Assembly: GCF_016469035.1 (NCBI RefSeq)
Contig: NZ_JAEHJZ010000001.1
Span: 1-37,414 of the forward strand
Direction of reading: 5' to 3'
Length of the DNA stretch: 37,414 nucleotides
Source: Gelidibacter salicanalis
GTDB taxonomy: Bacteria > Bacteroidota > Bacteroidia > Flavobacteriales > Flavobacteriaceae
Under the pieces are notes generated by a model that saw only the letters and a program-made list of their open reading frames with translations, was not told the origin of the DNA and ran no database searches. How positions within the stretch are numbered: position 1 is the first letter of the stretch; every line of letters starts with the position of its first letter. Of the stretch, positions 1 to 8,244 are shown piece by piece. Position numbers and translations under genes: made by a program.

Positions 1-16
1 TAGATAGGCTGAATAG

Positions 17-1114
17 TTACATATTATGTTCCGTTGGATTCTTTCCTTGATATTTTAAAAAACAAAACCTTAGCGGTAATACCGTATTGATCAAAAGCAG
101 ATCTATAAAATTAGTGGTTAGCAGTTTCCTGGAACCTTTGGATATTTTCTCGAAAGTAAAATGCGTGTCCCAAAATTCAGATGTGCCCACTTGAAAAAGT
201 GCGTACAAATCCTCTAGCGTTTCTGCAGCCATCACTTTAGTGAAGAAATTAGGATGTTGATGGTATAACATGGCCAATTGAGAAAGCCTAATGGTCGGGA
301 AATTTGGTGGTCGTAATCTAAAAAACTGCAGCGGTATGACGTTAGTATTGGAGAGATTGAATTTTTGCTTTATAAATTGATATTCCTTTACCAAACTCAA
401 ATAATACCCATTTTGCACATCTTTTTCCAAAACGCCTACCTGTCCAAAAAATAAAGCTTCCAACTGTAGGGGTTGGGATTGTAGTTTTCTGACCATTGAA
501 AAATCGAATGACTTCGCCATACTCAAAAAAGCATCACCGTTTACCTTGAGTCCGAAGTTTTTGGCCAGAAGCATAAACAACACCGCTTCCCAATCATTTT
601 TTGTTGTCTCCAACATCGCTTCTATGGCATTCGACTTTCTTTCAAGCCGTTCAATATACAGGCGTTCTAACCAATTGTACATTAAAAAATCATCCGTATC
701 AGCAAAATCCGATTCGCAATTGATCCATTTATGCGGTGTCATCAATAGCCTTTGATAATTCTTAAATACATTTTTGTGGATGATCAGTTTTAATTCTAGA
801 GTTGGAATTACGGAATTATCCTTCCGAAAGATGTCTGTATCATGTTCATAGACTACATGTAAGATCACATTATCATAGGCAGCATCTACTTCGTGGTTGT
901 GCACATACCAATCACTGGATTTGAGATGTATTTCTACAGTTCCCACCCATACCTGTTGGTCAATTTGGAGTTGTGCATTAAAAAAATCCGGGCCGCCATT
1001 GAGATTGGGAAGGCCATTATGGCGCAATGTGATTGATTCACCACGGGTAGTCTGTAACTGTGTGGTGTCAAACTTTTTAAACTGCCATATATAATGAAGA
1101 AAAGCCTCTTGCAT
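17..1114 (-). CDS. DUF2851 family protein
   Basis: Protein of 365 residues of the DUF2851 type, whose molecular role is not established. The start is placed at the ATG at 1114 (MQEAFLHYIW...), which matches the way such proteins begin. The frame is open up to 1180, but the extra 22 residues are lysine/phenylalanine-rich and look like leader DNA. Visible features are the N-terminal HYIWQFKKFD segment and a GGPDFFNAQL stretch. The following part has VWVGTVEIHLKSSDW and a histidine-containing HNHEVDAAYDNVILHVVYEHD region, a pattern like a nuclease-type fold, but that functional reading is inference. It is the last gene of a minus-strand operon behind the CPXCG gene and the ABC-F gene. The stop codon lies 16 bases inside the window edge, so the gene is complete. 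Confidence 0.85.
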   Translation of the reverse strand: MQEAFLHYIWQFKKFDTTQLQTTRGESITLRHNGLPNLNGGPDFFNAQLQIDQQVWVGTVEIHLKSSDWYVHNHEVDAAYDNVILHVVYEHDTDIFRKDNSVIPTLELKLIIHKNVFKNYQRLLMTPHKWINCESDFADTDDFLMYNWLERLYIERLERKSNAIEAMLETTKNDWEAVLFMLLAKNFGLKVNGDAFLSMAKSFDFSMVRKLQSQPLQLEALFFGQVGVLEKDVQNGYYLSLVKEYQFIKQKFNLSNTNVIPLQFFRLRPPNFPTIRLSQLAMLYHQHPNFFTKVMAAETLEDLYALFQVGTSEFWDTHFTFEKISKGSRKLLTTNFIDLLLINTVLPLRFCFLKYQGKNPTEHNM

Positions 1115-1206
1115 ACCTTTAAAATTAAGATATTTGAGGCTTGCTTTTACATCCTTGACAAAAAAAAATTTAAGGAACAAAAAGAGCCTAAAAACACTAG
1201 CAAGTG

Positions 1207-1389
1207 CTATTGCTCAATACTTTGGGCATTAAAATAATCTACTGTATTACTACTAATGCTTACGGATATTTGGATAGGATTGCAGCACACTTCGCAGTCT
1301 TCTACATAGCTTTGCTGTGGGACAGAATAATCTATGAGCATTGAAATCTCTTCCCAACAGTAAGGGCATTGAAAAAAATGTTCTTCCAT
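1207..1389 (-). CDS. CPXCG motif-containing cysteine-rich protein
   Basis: A 60-residue protein with two cysteine clusters, CPYC (Cys8, Cys11) and CEVCC (Cys32, Cys35, Cys36), which together would make a small zinc-ribbon-like metal site. This layout, short length and acidic middle fit the CPXCG cysteine-rich family (Cys_rich_CPXG). The role of that family is unknown. The gene starts 6 bases after the ABC-F stop codon and ends about 90 bases before the likely DUF2851 start, so the three are probably cotranscribed. No membrane segment or signal peptide is visible, so it is presumably cytoplasmic. Confidence 0.85.
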   Translation of the reverse strand: MEEHFFQCPYCWEEISMLIDYSVPQQSYVEDCEVCCNPIQISVSISSNTVDYFNAQSIEQ

Positions 1390-1395
1390 AGCTTT

Positions 1396-3303
1396 TTAAC
1401 TTACCTCTTCAAGCTCTTCCTGAATGGTTTCCCACTCTTTCATTAAATTGGCAAGTTTTTCCTTTTTACCTTTATAGCGTTCAAAAAACTTTGGGTCAGC
1501 GCTGGTTTTATCATAGTCTGTTGCAAGGGCTGCATCCATAGCTTTGATTTCCTTTTCATGTTGGCTAACTTTAGCCTCCACATTGCTCAACCTATTATTT
1601 AACGATTTTAACTTCTTCTGATCTTCGTAGGTTTGTTTATTGGTTTCTTTAGGAGTTTCCTTCACCACATCGCGCTTTTCAATCTCTCTCAAGTTTTCAA
1701 CGTTACGCTGGTCTAAATAAAAGTCAATATCTCCTAAATATTCTTTAATGCGTTGATCTTTGAACTCATACACACTCTTGGTCAAACCTTGAAGAAAATC
1801 CCTGTCGTGAGATACTAAAATTAATGTACCTTCAAATCTTGTCAGCGCTTCCTTTAAAACGTTTTTAGATTTTATATCCAAGTGATTGGTAGGCTCATCC
1901 ATAACCAACACGTTAAACGGTTGCAATAACAGTTTTGCCAAGGCCAGACGGTTACGTTCACCCCCTGAAAGCACTCTTACATATTTATCAGCTTCTTCAC
2001 CTCTAAAGAGAAAGGATCCCAAAATATCACGGACTTTACTCCTGTTTTTTTCATTGGCAGCGTCAATCATCGTGTCTAAAACGGTTTTGTTTCCGTCTAG
2101 ATATTCTGCCTGATTTTGTGCAAAATAACCGATTTGCACATTGTGACCAAGTTTTAAATGCCCTTCGTATTTTAATTCGCCCACTATAATTTTTGCCAAA
2201 GTAGATTTTCCTTGTCCGTTTTGACCAACAAAGGCAATCTTGCTGCCACGTTCTACATTAAGGTGAATATTCTTCAGTACCTGTAAATCGGCATACCGTT
2301 TAGAAATATGCTCTGCTTCAACCACTACTTTACCAGGCATTACTGATACCGGAAAATTTAGTGTCATCACACTATTGTCATCTTCATCAACCTCAATTCG
2401 ATCCATACGATCCAATTTCTTAATGAGGGATTGTGCCATGGTTGCTTTAGACGCTTTTGCCCTAAACTTTTCAATCAACTTTTCAGTTTGCTCGATCTGC
2501 TTCTGCTGATTTTTTTGCGATGCCAATTGCTGTGTTTTAAGTTCATTACGCAGCACCAAATATTCAGAATATGCTTTTTTGTAATCGTAAATTCTTCCAA
2601 GGGAAATTTCAATCGTACGATTGGTCACATTATCCAAGAACATTTTATCATGAGAAACGATCACCACAGCACCAATATAATTCTTTAGAAAACCCTCAAG
2701 CCAAATGATAGATTCAATATCTAAGTGATTGGTAGGCTCATCCAAAAGTAGGATGTCATTATTTTGAAGCAATAATTTAGCGAGTTCAATACGCATACGC
2801 CATCCCCCAGAAAACGTATCGGTCAGTTTATCAAAATCTGCGCGCTTAAAACCTAAACCCTGAAGAATTTTTTCCGTTTCACCTTGGTAGTTATATCCGC
2901 CAACAATTTCATATTGGTGTTGGAATTCGCTCAAATCGACCATCAGTTGATGGTAAAAATCACTTTCATAATCTGTACGCTCTACCAATTGCTCATTGAT
3001 ATGCTCAATTTTTGCCTCTAGTTCTTTAATCTCTTTGAAAGCTTCATAAGCTTCTTCCAGTACTGTCCTTCCTAAAACAAAATCGATATCCTGTTTTAAA
3101 AAGCCAATGCTTAAATTTTTATCGGCAGCAATTTGTCCAGAATCTGGTTCTATTTCTTTGGACAGGATTTTGAGCATGGTAGATTTTCCCGCACCATTTT
3201 TTCCGATCAAGCCAATTCTGTCGCCAGCGCCGAGTCTAAAAGTGATGTCTTCAAAAAGGTACTCGCCCTGAAATGAAATAGAAAGATTATGTATATTGAG
3301 CAT
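1396..3303 (-). CDS. ABC-F family ATP-binding protein (YdiF/YheS-like)
   Basis: A soluble protein of 635 residues with two fused ABC ATPase domains and no membrane part, the ABC-F layout of ribosome-associated translation factors. Domain 1 has Walker A GKNGAGKST (about 34-42), signature FSGGWRMR (about 164) and LLLDEPTNHLD. A charged linker of about 80 residues (230-310) corresponds to the P-site tRNA interaction motif. Domain 2 has GQNGQGKST (about 361) and LSGGERNRL (about 444). The last 90 residues are a Lys/Glu-rich coiled coil, as in YheS/Uup-like members. The ATG at 3303 (MLNIHNLSI...) is preferred because ABC-F proteins start there; the ATG 18 bases upstream adds only MTILTI. First gene of a minus-strand operon with the CPXCG and DUF2851 genes. 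The subfamily is inferred and antibiotic resistance is not implied. Confidence 0.93.
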   Translation of the reverse strand: MLNIHNLSISFQGEYLFEDITFRLGAGDRIGLIGKNGAGKSTMLKILSKEIEPDSGQIAADKNLSIGFLKQDIDFVLGRTVLEEAYEAFKEIKELEAKIEHINEQLVERTDYESDFYHQLMVDLSEFQHQYEIVGGYNYQGETEKILQGLGFKRADFDKLTDTFSGGWRMRIELAKLLLQNNDILLLDEPTNHLDIESIIWLEGFLKNYIGAVVIVSHDKMFLDNVTNRTIEISLGRIYDYKKAYSEYLVLRNELKTQQLASQKNQQKQIEQTEKLIEKFRAKASKATMAQSLIKKLDRMDRIEVDEDDNSVMTLNFPVSVMPGKVVVEAEHISKRYADLQVLKNIHLNVERGSKIAFVGQNGQGKSTLAKIIVGELKYEGHLKLGHNVQIGYFAQNQAEYLDGNKTVLDTMIDAANEKNRSKVRDILGSFLFRGEEADKYVRVLSGGERNRLALAKLLLQPFNVLVMDEPTNHLDIKSKNVLKEALTRFEGTLILVSHDRDFLQGLTKSVYEFKDQRIKEYLGDIDFYLDQRNVENLREIEKRDVVKETPKETNKQTYEDQKKLKSLNNRLSNVEAKVSQHEKEIKAMDAALATDYDKTSADPKFFERYKGKKEKLANLMKEWETIQEELEEVS

Positions 3304-3386
3304 TATTGTAAGGATTGTCACAAAACATTGATTTTAAAAATCTTAATTTTGTATTTTATTAGAAAATGCAAAAGTAAACATTATCC

Positions 3387-3779
3387 ATGATAAATAAAGG
3401 AAGTAAATTGTATAGTATTTTTACGGGCGCCTGTCCCAAATGTCACGAAGAATCCATGTACTATAATCCGAACCCCTATGCCCTGGCTGATACACTGAAA
3501 ATTCGTGAAAAATGCTCCAATTGCCAGACTAAATATCGCATGGAACCCTCGTTCTTTTTCGGCTCTATGTACGTTAGTTACGGGCTTGGCGTTGCGTTTT
3601 CGGTTGCTGCCTTCATCATTAGCTTTCTCTTTTTTGGCTCTAGCTTAATGACTGCATTTATTGTCATTATTATAACTCTGATTGTTTTCATGCCCATAAT
3701 TATGCGCTTATCCCGAAATATTTGGATCAACATGTTTATGAGTTATGACAAAAATCTAGCTAAAAAACAAGTCAATTAG
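3387..3779 (+). CDS. DUF983 family membrane protein
   Basis: A 130-residue protein. The N-terminal half carries two CxxC pairs (Cys16/Cys19 and Cys43/Cys46), a likely zinc ribbon, followed by RMEPSFFFGSMYVSYG, a typical DUF983 stretch. Two hydrophobic helices (about 62-85 and 90-111) then span the inner membrane, and the tail is basic. Function is unknown. A TAATTTTG box at 3344-3351 could be its -7 element, about 35 bases before the ATG, although no well-spaced -33 TTG is present. The gene diverges from the ABC-F gene and converges on the FAD oxidoreductase, with only 52 bases between their stop codons. Confidence 0.88.
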   Translation: MINKGSKLYSIFTGACPKCHEESMYYNPNPYALADTLKIREKCSNCQTKYRMEPSFFFGSMYVSYGLGVAFSVAAFIISFLFFGSSLMTAFIVIIITLIVFMPIIMRLSRNIWINMFMSYDKNLAKKQVN

Positions 3780-3831
3780 GGAAAGTGAGCCCCTCTTTAT
3801 ATCTTGTAAAGAAGATAGAGATGACCCAATT

Positions 3832-4878
3832 CTAAACTTTAAAGCGCTTAATATCGATTTCCGTTTCTAAAGGAGCATCCTGTTCGAGATGTTGAAATAG
3901 CTGTTTTGCTACATACGGTCCAATCATCACGCCACGTGTGCCCAAACCATTTAATAGAGCCATATTACTGTGTTCTGGATGTCTGCCCACCAGAGGCCTC
4001 CTATCTTTAACTGTAGGCCGGATGCCTGCAACTTGATGGACCACTTCATAATCACAACTGATCAATTCATTTAATTTATCAAGGAGTTCGGTTTTTGCTT
4101 CTTGAGTAATGTCATGGGTCTTGTCTTCCCAATTGTAAGTGGCACCAACGGAATAACAATCGTCCAACTCAGGAACAAGAAAAACAGACGATTTTAAAAT
4201 GAATTCCATTTTGAGGTTGGGGGCTTTAATCGTTAGCACTTCTCCTTTTGCGACATTTAAGGGAAGATTCTTAAAAAACGGGTTGTGTACCATTCCAAAT
4301 CCTTCAGCAAATACGATGTACTTTGCAGTAATGTTTTTATAGGTTATTGAGGTTTCATCAAAAGCTAGCGCCGCATAATCAAAGCGTTCATTAATATAAT
4401 TATTGATGGTCTTTAAAAACAATTTATAATGTTTGAGCAATGTAGAAGTGTCAATCCTGCCGGTCTCCAAAACTTTTCCAAAACCATAAGGTGCGTCTAT
4501 TGCAGCGTTTGAATTGGTAATGACTTGCGCATGTAGGTAATTTTCCAATATGGGTTTATCAGAAGCATTGAACCACTCGTTTTGTTCTTCAATGGATGCG
4601 AATCGTCTATAAACCGGAAGTTTATAATCTAATTTAACACCTAATAATTTTTCAAGGTGTTCATAAAACGGGGTGAGCATTTCTAACTGCTCTTGGGCTT
4701 TCCATACGCCCGTAAAGCGTTTTAGAATGACCGGATTGTATAAGCCTGCGGCAACGATTGACGATTGCTGTGACTGATCATCAAACACCACAAACGATTT
4801 GTCATGCGCTCTTAGCTCTTCGCAAAAGGACACACCTGCCAATCCGCAACCTACAATGATATAATCCACGTCTTTCAT
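3832..4878 (-). CDS. FAD-dependent oxidoreductase (DAO family)
   Basis: A 348-residue flavoenzyme-like protein of the D-amino-acid oxidase superfamily. The dinucleotide-binding motif is right at the N-terminus (IIVGCGLAGVSFCEEL, about residues 7-22). The C-terminal segment GIRPTVKDRRPLVGRHP followed by NGLGTRGVMIGP resembles the FAD-contacting end of ThiO/MnmC-like oxidases. It is single-domain, lacking the methyltransferase half of MnmC, so the substrate cannot be named. It stands alone, facing the DUF983 gene at its 3' end and the gldN terminator at its 5' end. The ATG at 4878 lies 5 bases after a perfect TACATTTG box, which suggests a leaderless transcript, and an 8-base inverted repeat sits just upstream. 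Confidence 0.9.
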   Translation of the reverse strand: MKDVDYIIVGCGLAGVSFCEELRAHDKSFVVFDDQSQQSSIVAAGLYNPVILKRFTGVWKAQEQLEMLTPFYEHLEKLLGVKLDYKLPVYRRFASIEEQNEWFNASDKPILENYLHAQVITNSNAAIDAPYGFGKVLETGRIDTSTLLKHYKLFLKTINNYINERFDYAALAFDETSITYKNITAKYIVFAEGFGMVHNPFFKNLPLNVAKGEVLTIKAPNLKMEFILKSSVFLVPELDDCYSVGATYNWEDKTHDITQEAKTELLDKLNELISCDYEVVHQVAGIRPTVKDRRPLVGRHPEHSNMALLNGLGTRGVMIGPYVAKQLFQHLEQDAPLETEIDIKRFKV

Positions 4879-4883
4879 ACTTA

Positions 4884-4891
4884 CAAATGTA
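4884..4891 (-). promoter_or_regulatory. -7 promoter box of the FAD oxidoreductase gene
   Basis: On the minus strand this reads TACATTTG, a perfect TAnnTTTG. The expected -33 position holds only a weak ATG/TTAA match. The box ends 5 bases before the start codon, so transcription would begin at or next to the A of ATG. Confidence 0.55.
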
Positions 4892-4894
4892 CTA

Positions 4895-4918
4895 TTCTTA
4901 ATTGTAATTCATTAAGAA
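4895..4918. promoter_or_regulatory. Inverted repeat upstream of the FAD oxidoreductase gene (candidate operator)
   Basis: TTCTTAAT and ATTAAGAA form perfect 8-base arms around an 8-base spacer. The repeat sits directly upstream of the -7 box, between the -7 and -33 positions, where a dimeric repressor could compete with RNA polymerase. Its AT-rich content means chance cannot be excluded. Confidence 0.4.
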
Positions 4919-4949
4919 AAACATCCAAGGAATTAGAATGACCTTCTAA

Positions 4950-4981
4950 AATAAAAAACGCCCACTTAAAAAGTGAGCGTT
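4950..4981 (-). terminator. Rho-independent terminator of the gldKLMN operon
   Basis: An 11-base stem (AACGCCCACTT with AAGTGAGCGTT, one mismatch) closes on a 3-base loop. On the minus strand it is followed by TTTTTTAT, so it terminates transcription coming from gldN, whose stop is about 20 bases away. Confidence 0.85.
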
Positions 4982-5001
4982 GTAATAATAAAATGCCTTA
5001 A

Positions 5002-5901
5002 TTAATAAGACCACATGTCTTGTTCAAAATCTCTAATCTTATCTTTAATACGATCAGATTCCATCAGTTGCATTAAAGCGTTGTCAGCTACATATTCCTT
5101 AACTTCTCTGTCTCCAAATACGTTTTCTTCTTTGTACATGTAGCCATTAAAGCGGCGTGAATTTAACAAATGGTCATACGAAAATGGCGTGGAGCTATTT
5201 TGATTATTAAAGGCTTTAGCCTCGTGCAACACATTTCTTACTTCTGGATAGAATACCCAAAACAAGGCAATAGGTTCCTTATTGGCTTCGTCTTCAGAAT
5301 CAATAAAGTTGACATCTGCGGCAGCCGGAGCAATACCTAACAGTCTGTACTTCAATTCGCCTTGACGCTTGTCAAAATACCATAAGCCTTTTATAAGGTA
5401 AGCACTGATATCATAAGATTGAATGTCTCTTTTAATAATGTACTCTGGAGACACGAACCCTTCTGAGTTGTACTGTTGGTACCCAATATCTAAAGTGTCA
5501 GTTTTTGACATGATCGATTGGATATCTCTTGGATTACGCTTTGTGGTAAAATAAGAATCATCATAGACGTTTTTAATAGTTCCGTCTCTTACATTTTTCC
5601 ACAACACGTCAAATAAAGAACGTCTGTTTGATCCGATATTATTTGTATCAACAGGGTAATAGAGCGGAAAATTGACGCGTTCATCAAGTACTATTTTTTC
5701 CCATGTCATTTTTGAAAACATGATATCTCTATCATCAACATAACCGTATTCAAGCGGCTTGTCGTTATCCATAGCCTTTTGAGCTTCAGATTTTACACCA
5801 ATTTCTTCCGGTGTTTTAGCATTGAGCAGATTCGTTTGAGCAAATGAACTCACTACCAACCCCATACTTAAAACGGTTAATAAACAATATTTTAATTTCA
5901 T
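5002..5901 (-). CDS. gldN: GldN, type IX secretion / gliding motility protein
   Basis: A 299-residue protein of the GldN/PorN family, the periplasmic component that forms the outer-membrane-associated ring of the type IX secretion system together with the lipoprotein GldK. The start is placed at the ATG at 5901, because the sequence from there is a clean signal peptide (MKLKYCLLTVLSMGLVVSS, cleaved after FAQ). The upstream in-frame extension to 5943 is Asn-rich and unlikely. Family-like segments include DDRDIMFSKMTWEKIVLDERVN near residue 60 and the PIALFWVFYPEVRNVL stretch near residue 215. It is the last gene of gldK-L-M-N, 66 bases after gldM, and is followed by a strong terminator. Confidence 0.96.
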   Translation of the reverse strand: MKLKYCLLTVLSMGLVVSSFAQTNLLNAKTPEEIGVKSEAQKAMDNDKPLEYGYVDDRDIMFSKMTWEKIVLDERVNFPLYYPVDTNNIGSNRRSLFDVLWKNVRDGTIKNVYDDSYFTTKRNPRDIQSIMSKTDTLDIGYQQYNSEGFVSPEYIIKRDIQSYDISAYLIKGLWYFDKRQGELKYRLLGIAPAAADVNFIDSEDEANKEPIALFWVFYPEVRNVLHEAKAFNNQNSSTPFSYDHLLNSRRFNGYMYKEENVFGDREVKEYVADNALMQLMESDRIKDKIRDFEQDMWSY

Positions 5902-5967
5902 CTTATTATTATTATTTGGGATATGACCTACATAGTTATGCAACGCTGCAACTGTACCAATAGTATA

Positions 5968-7512
5968 TTAATTTGATATTTCTATAAATACTGGAGACGC
6001 TGGAAGTAGTTTTATACTGCTATTCCCTCTAATTTGTGATTTGATTTCAAAAATTTGTACCGCATCACCTCTTGATGCTTTACGAAGTGCGCTCTTGGCT
6101 TGATCATTCATTCTATTACCATTAACGGTAACAGTTGGCTGCCCAGGAACTTTAATTTTAAATGAGGTCACGTTGATATCAAGATCAAAATCAAAATCAA
6201 ATAGTTTTGAATCAACAGTAGCGATTTCAACATTACTCTTCGGTAAACTCACATTATCTGGTTGTCCAGCAATTGTTCCTGATGGCTTTGGAATGTCCTT
6301 GATTCTAAACGTAGATCTGTCACTCACCTTAGTACCGTCAGGAAGTGATCCTGTAACACTAATAGTCACTTCTTTACCTGAACCAGGGTTCATAACATAT
6401 TTTCCTGTTCCTGAACTCTTAGATAGACCCGGTGCAGAAGCATTCACATTATTATCCGGAACACCTGCAAAAGAGATGGTCATTGGATTAGCTACACCAC
6501 GGTATACTACATTCATCTTATCTGCTGAAATGGTAGCAGAGTTTGGCTTAGGCACAACAGCGTATGTGCTTTTTACAGGGATACTAATAATTGAATCACC
6601 TTCCTTAAATTGGAATTCACCAACTATTTCTCTTTCTCCAACACCACCAGCAGGGAATTTTAACAGTGTTTTTCCTGCTTGCATTGCATCTGGAGATAAC
6701 TCTCTTCCATTGATGACTACTTTATCAGCTCTTAAGGTTTGATCCTTTTTACCTAAGATGATGGTCCCCGTAAACTCTTCTCCAGAGAAGAATGCCGTTT
6801 TGTCCGGAATAACGATTGCATCAAAGTTTGTCAAAGAGGCCTCAATTTTAAGCTTACCTGCTAACATAGACGATAATACTTCAGACTCAGCAGTCTTAAC
6901 GTCAGCTTGCATTTGCGTAAGCTTAGTTAATGACGCCACCATTGGAAATCCTTCAAAATGGTAGTTTAACCATCCTTTTGTAATGCCATCAGACGTCTTG
7001 ACGTTTTCAGTCGCGAATTTCTTTTGGATATCTGCTTGGATGTCTTTGTTGTCTTCACCCAATACTTGAATCACACCTTCTCTATAGGTTTTGATTTGAG
7101 CTAAAAACTCTTGACCATCCTTAGAGATATTGTCACCATTAAACCATTTTTGATCGAGAAAATCGGTTCTGTCCATCTCCTCATATTTGGTTGGATCATC
7201 AACAGATTTCAATAAACCAGCTTTAACGCTTTCTAAATAGGCGTTGAAATCAGACGACAGTTTGTCGATGTCATCTGCTTTAGCTTTTAAGGGTTGGTAT
7301 TTAGCGGGCTGTTCTTCAACCTTATCTGCTAAACCTTTCATAAATGCGGCGTTACGTACTGTTGCCGATTCATTAGAATCACTGATCCTTTCGTTCATTA
7401 ACCCAAATGCTGAAAGCACTTCTTTGGACATATTTAGGGCCATCATTGCGATAAACACCAAATACATAAGGTTAATCATTTTTTGTCTTGGGGATAATTT
7501 TCCTCCTGCCAT
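5968..7512 (-). CDS. gldM: GldM, type IX secretion motor protein
   Basis: A 514-residue inner-membrane protein. It has a short cytoplasmic start (MAGGKLSPRQKMINLMYLVF), one transmembrane helix at about residues 14-32 and a long periplasmic part. In the family the helix packs inside the GldL ring to make the proton-driven rotary motor, and the periplasmic domains reach the GldK/GldN ring. The length and the N-terminal sequence, including ALNMSKEVLSAF after the helix, match GldM closely. It lies 51 bases after gldL and 66 bases before gldN in one minus-strand operon. Several long frames on the opposite strand are shadows of this repetitive beta-rich coding sequence. Confidence 0.97.
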   Translation of the reverse strand: MAGGKLSPRQKMINLMYLVFIAMMALNMSKEVLSAFGLMNERISDSNESATVRNAAFMKGLADKVEEQPAKYQPLKAKADDIDKLSSDFNAYLESVKAGLLKSVDDPTKYEEMDRTDFLDQKWFNGDNISKDGQEFLAQIKTYREGVIQVLGEDNKDIQADIQKKFATENVKTSDGITKGWLNYHFEGFPMVASLTKLTQMQADVKTAESEVLSSMLAGKLKIEASLTNFDAIVIPDKTAFFSGEEFTGTIILGKKDQTLRADKVVINGRELSPDAMQAGKTLLKFPAGGVGEREIVGEFQFKEGDSIISIPVKSTYAVVPKPNSATISADKMNVVYRGVANPMTISFAGVPDNNVNASAPGLSKSSGTGKYVMNPGSGKEVTISVTGSLPDGTKVSDRSTFRIKDIPKPSGTIAGQPDNVSLPKSNVEIATVDSKLFDFDFDLDINVTSFKIKVPGQPTVTVNGNRMNDQAKSALRKASRGDAVQIFEIKSQIRGNSSIKLLPASPVFIEISN

Positions 7513-7563
7513 TCTAACTTAGTTTTTAGTTGTTGGTTTGATTAAATTGAACTAATAACTAAA

Positions 7564-8187
7564 TTAGTTTCTGTTCATTGCAGAAAGCATTCCACCATAT
7601 ACACCGTTTAATGAAGATAGATTTGAAGCTAAAGATTTCATTTGCTCTTTAAGTTTCTCAGCATTTTCAACAGCTTCTTCGTTAATGGCAGCCTGACGAC
7701 TTGCAGAATCCATTTGTACTTTATAAAGACTGTTTAACGATTCCATCTGTGCAGCCGCCAATGACATTTCTTCTCCGTATTTTTTTGTAGCAGCCATAGA
7801 ATCTACCGTTGGGCTGATTCCTTTTGCAGCACCTTCAAAGTTTTTGATACTATTACCTAAACTTGCCATAAGCTCGCCATCAATCTTAGCATCTTTAAGC
7901 AATTCATCTAATTTTTTAGACAAAAGACTTTCAGCATCTTTAGGCTGCTCTTTTTTTCGGTCTATCATTTGACCACCTGCTAATTCAGGATATACCAATG
8001 ACCAATCTAAATCACTATCAACTGGTTCAAATGCTGATATTGTAAATACTAAGGCTTCTGTTACCAGGCCCAAAATTAGCATTTCGTTTCCAAAAGGCCA
8101 ATGCATGATTTTAAAAAGTGCACCAAGGATTACAACTGCGGCACCTAAGCCGTAAATCATGTTCATTACTTTCTTATTGATTGTCAT
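7564..8187 (-). CDS. gldL: GldL, type IX secretion motor protein
   Basis: A 207-residue inner-membrane protein with two N-terminal transmembrane helices (about 9-28 and 35-54). The region GAAVVILGALFKIMHWPFGNEMLILGLVTEALVF is characteristic of GldL and contains the membrane-buried Glu (in GLVTEAL) linked to proton use in the motor. The rest is a Lys/Glu/Ser-rich cytoplasmic coiled-coil region. It works with GldM as the motor of gliding and type IX secretion. Third-order context is fixed: gldK ends 57 bases upstream and gldM begins 51 bases downstream. Confidence 0.97.
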   Translation of the reverse strand: MTINKKVMNMIYGLGAAVVILGALFKIMHWPFGNEMLILGLVTEALVFTISAFEPVDSDLDWSLVYPELAGGQMIDRKKEQPKDAESLLSKKLDELLKDAKIDGELMASLGNSIKNFEGAAKGISPTVDSMAATKKYGEEMSLAAAQMESLNSLYKVQMDSASRQAAINEEAVENAEKLKEQMKSLASNLSSLNGVYGGMLSAMNRN

Positions 8188-8244
8188 AATGTTTGTGTTT
8201 TGTTAAGTTTGATTTAAGTAGATTAATATTTAGATTTGGTTGTA

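Noticed and set aside
3780-3831. Weak inverted repeat (TCTTTA...TAAAGA) between the DUF983 and FAD genes
   Set aside because: Only 6 base pairs and no T-run in either direction, so I do not call a terminator.
6173-6742. Open frame of 189 residues on the plus strand inside gldM
   Set aside because: It is fully antisense to gldM, which has clear family motifs. The frame's Ser/Leu/Pro-rich product has no recognisable domain.
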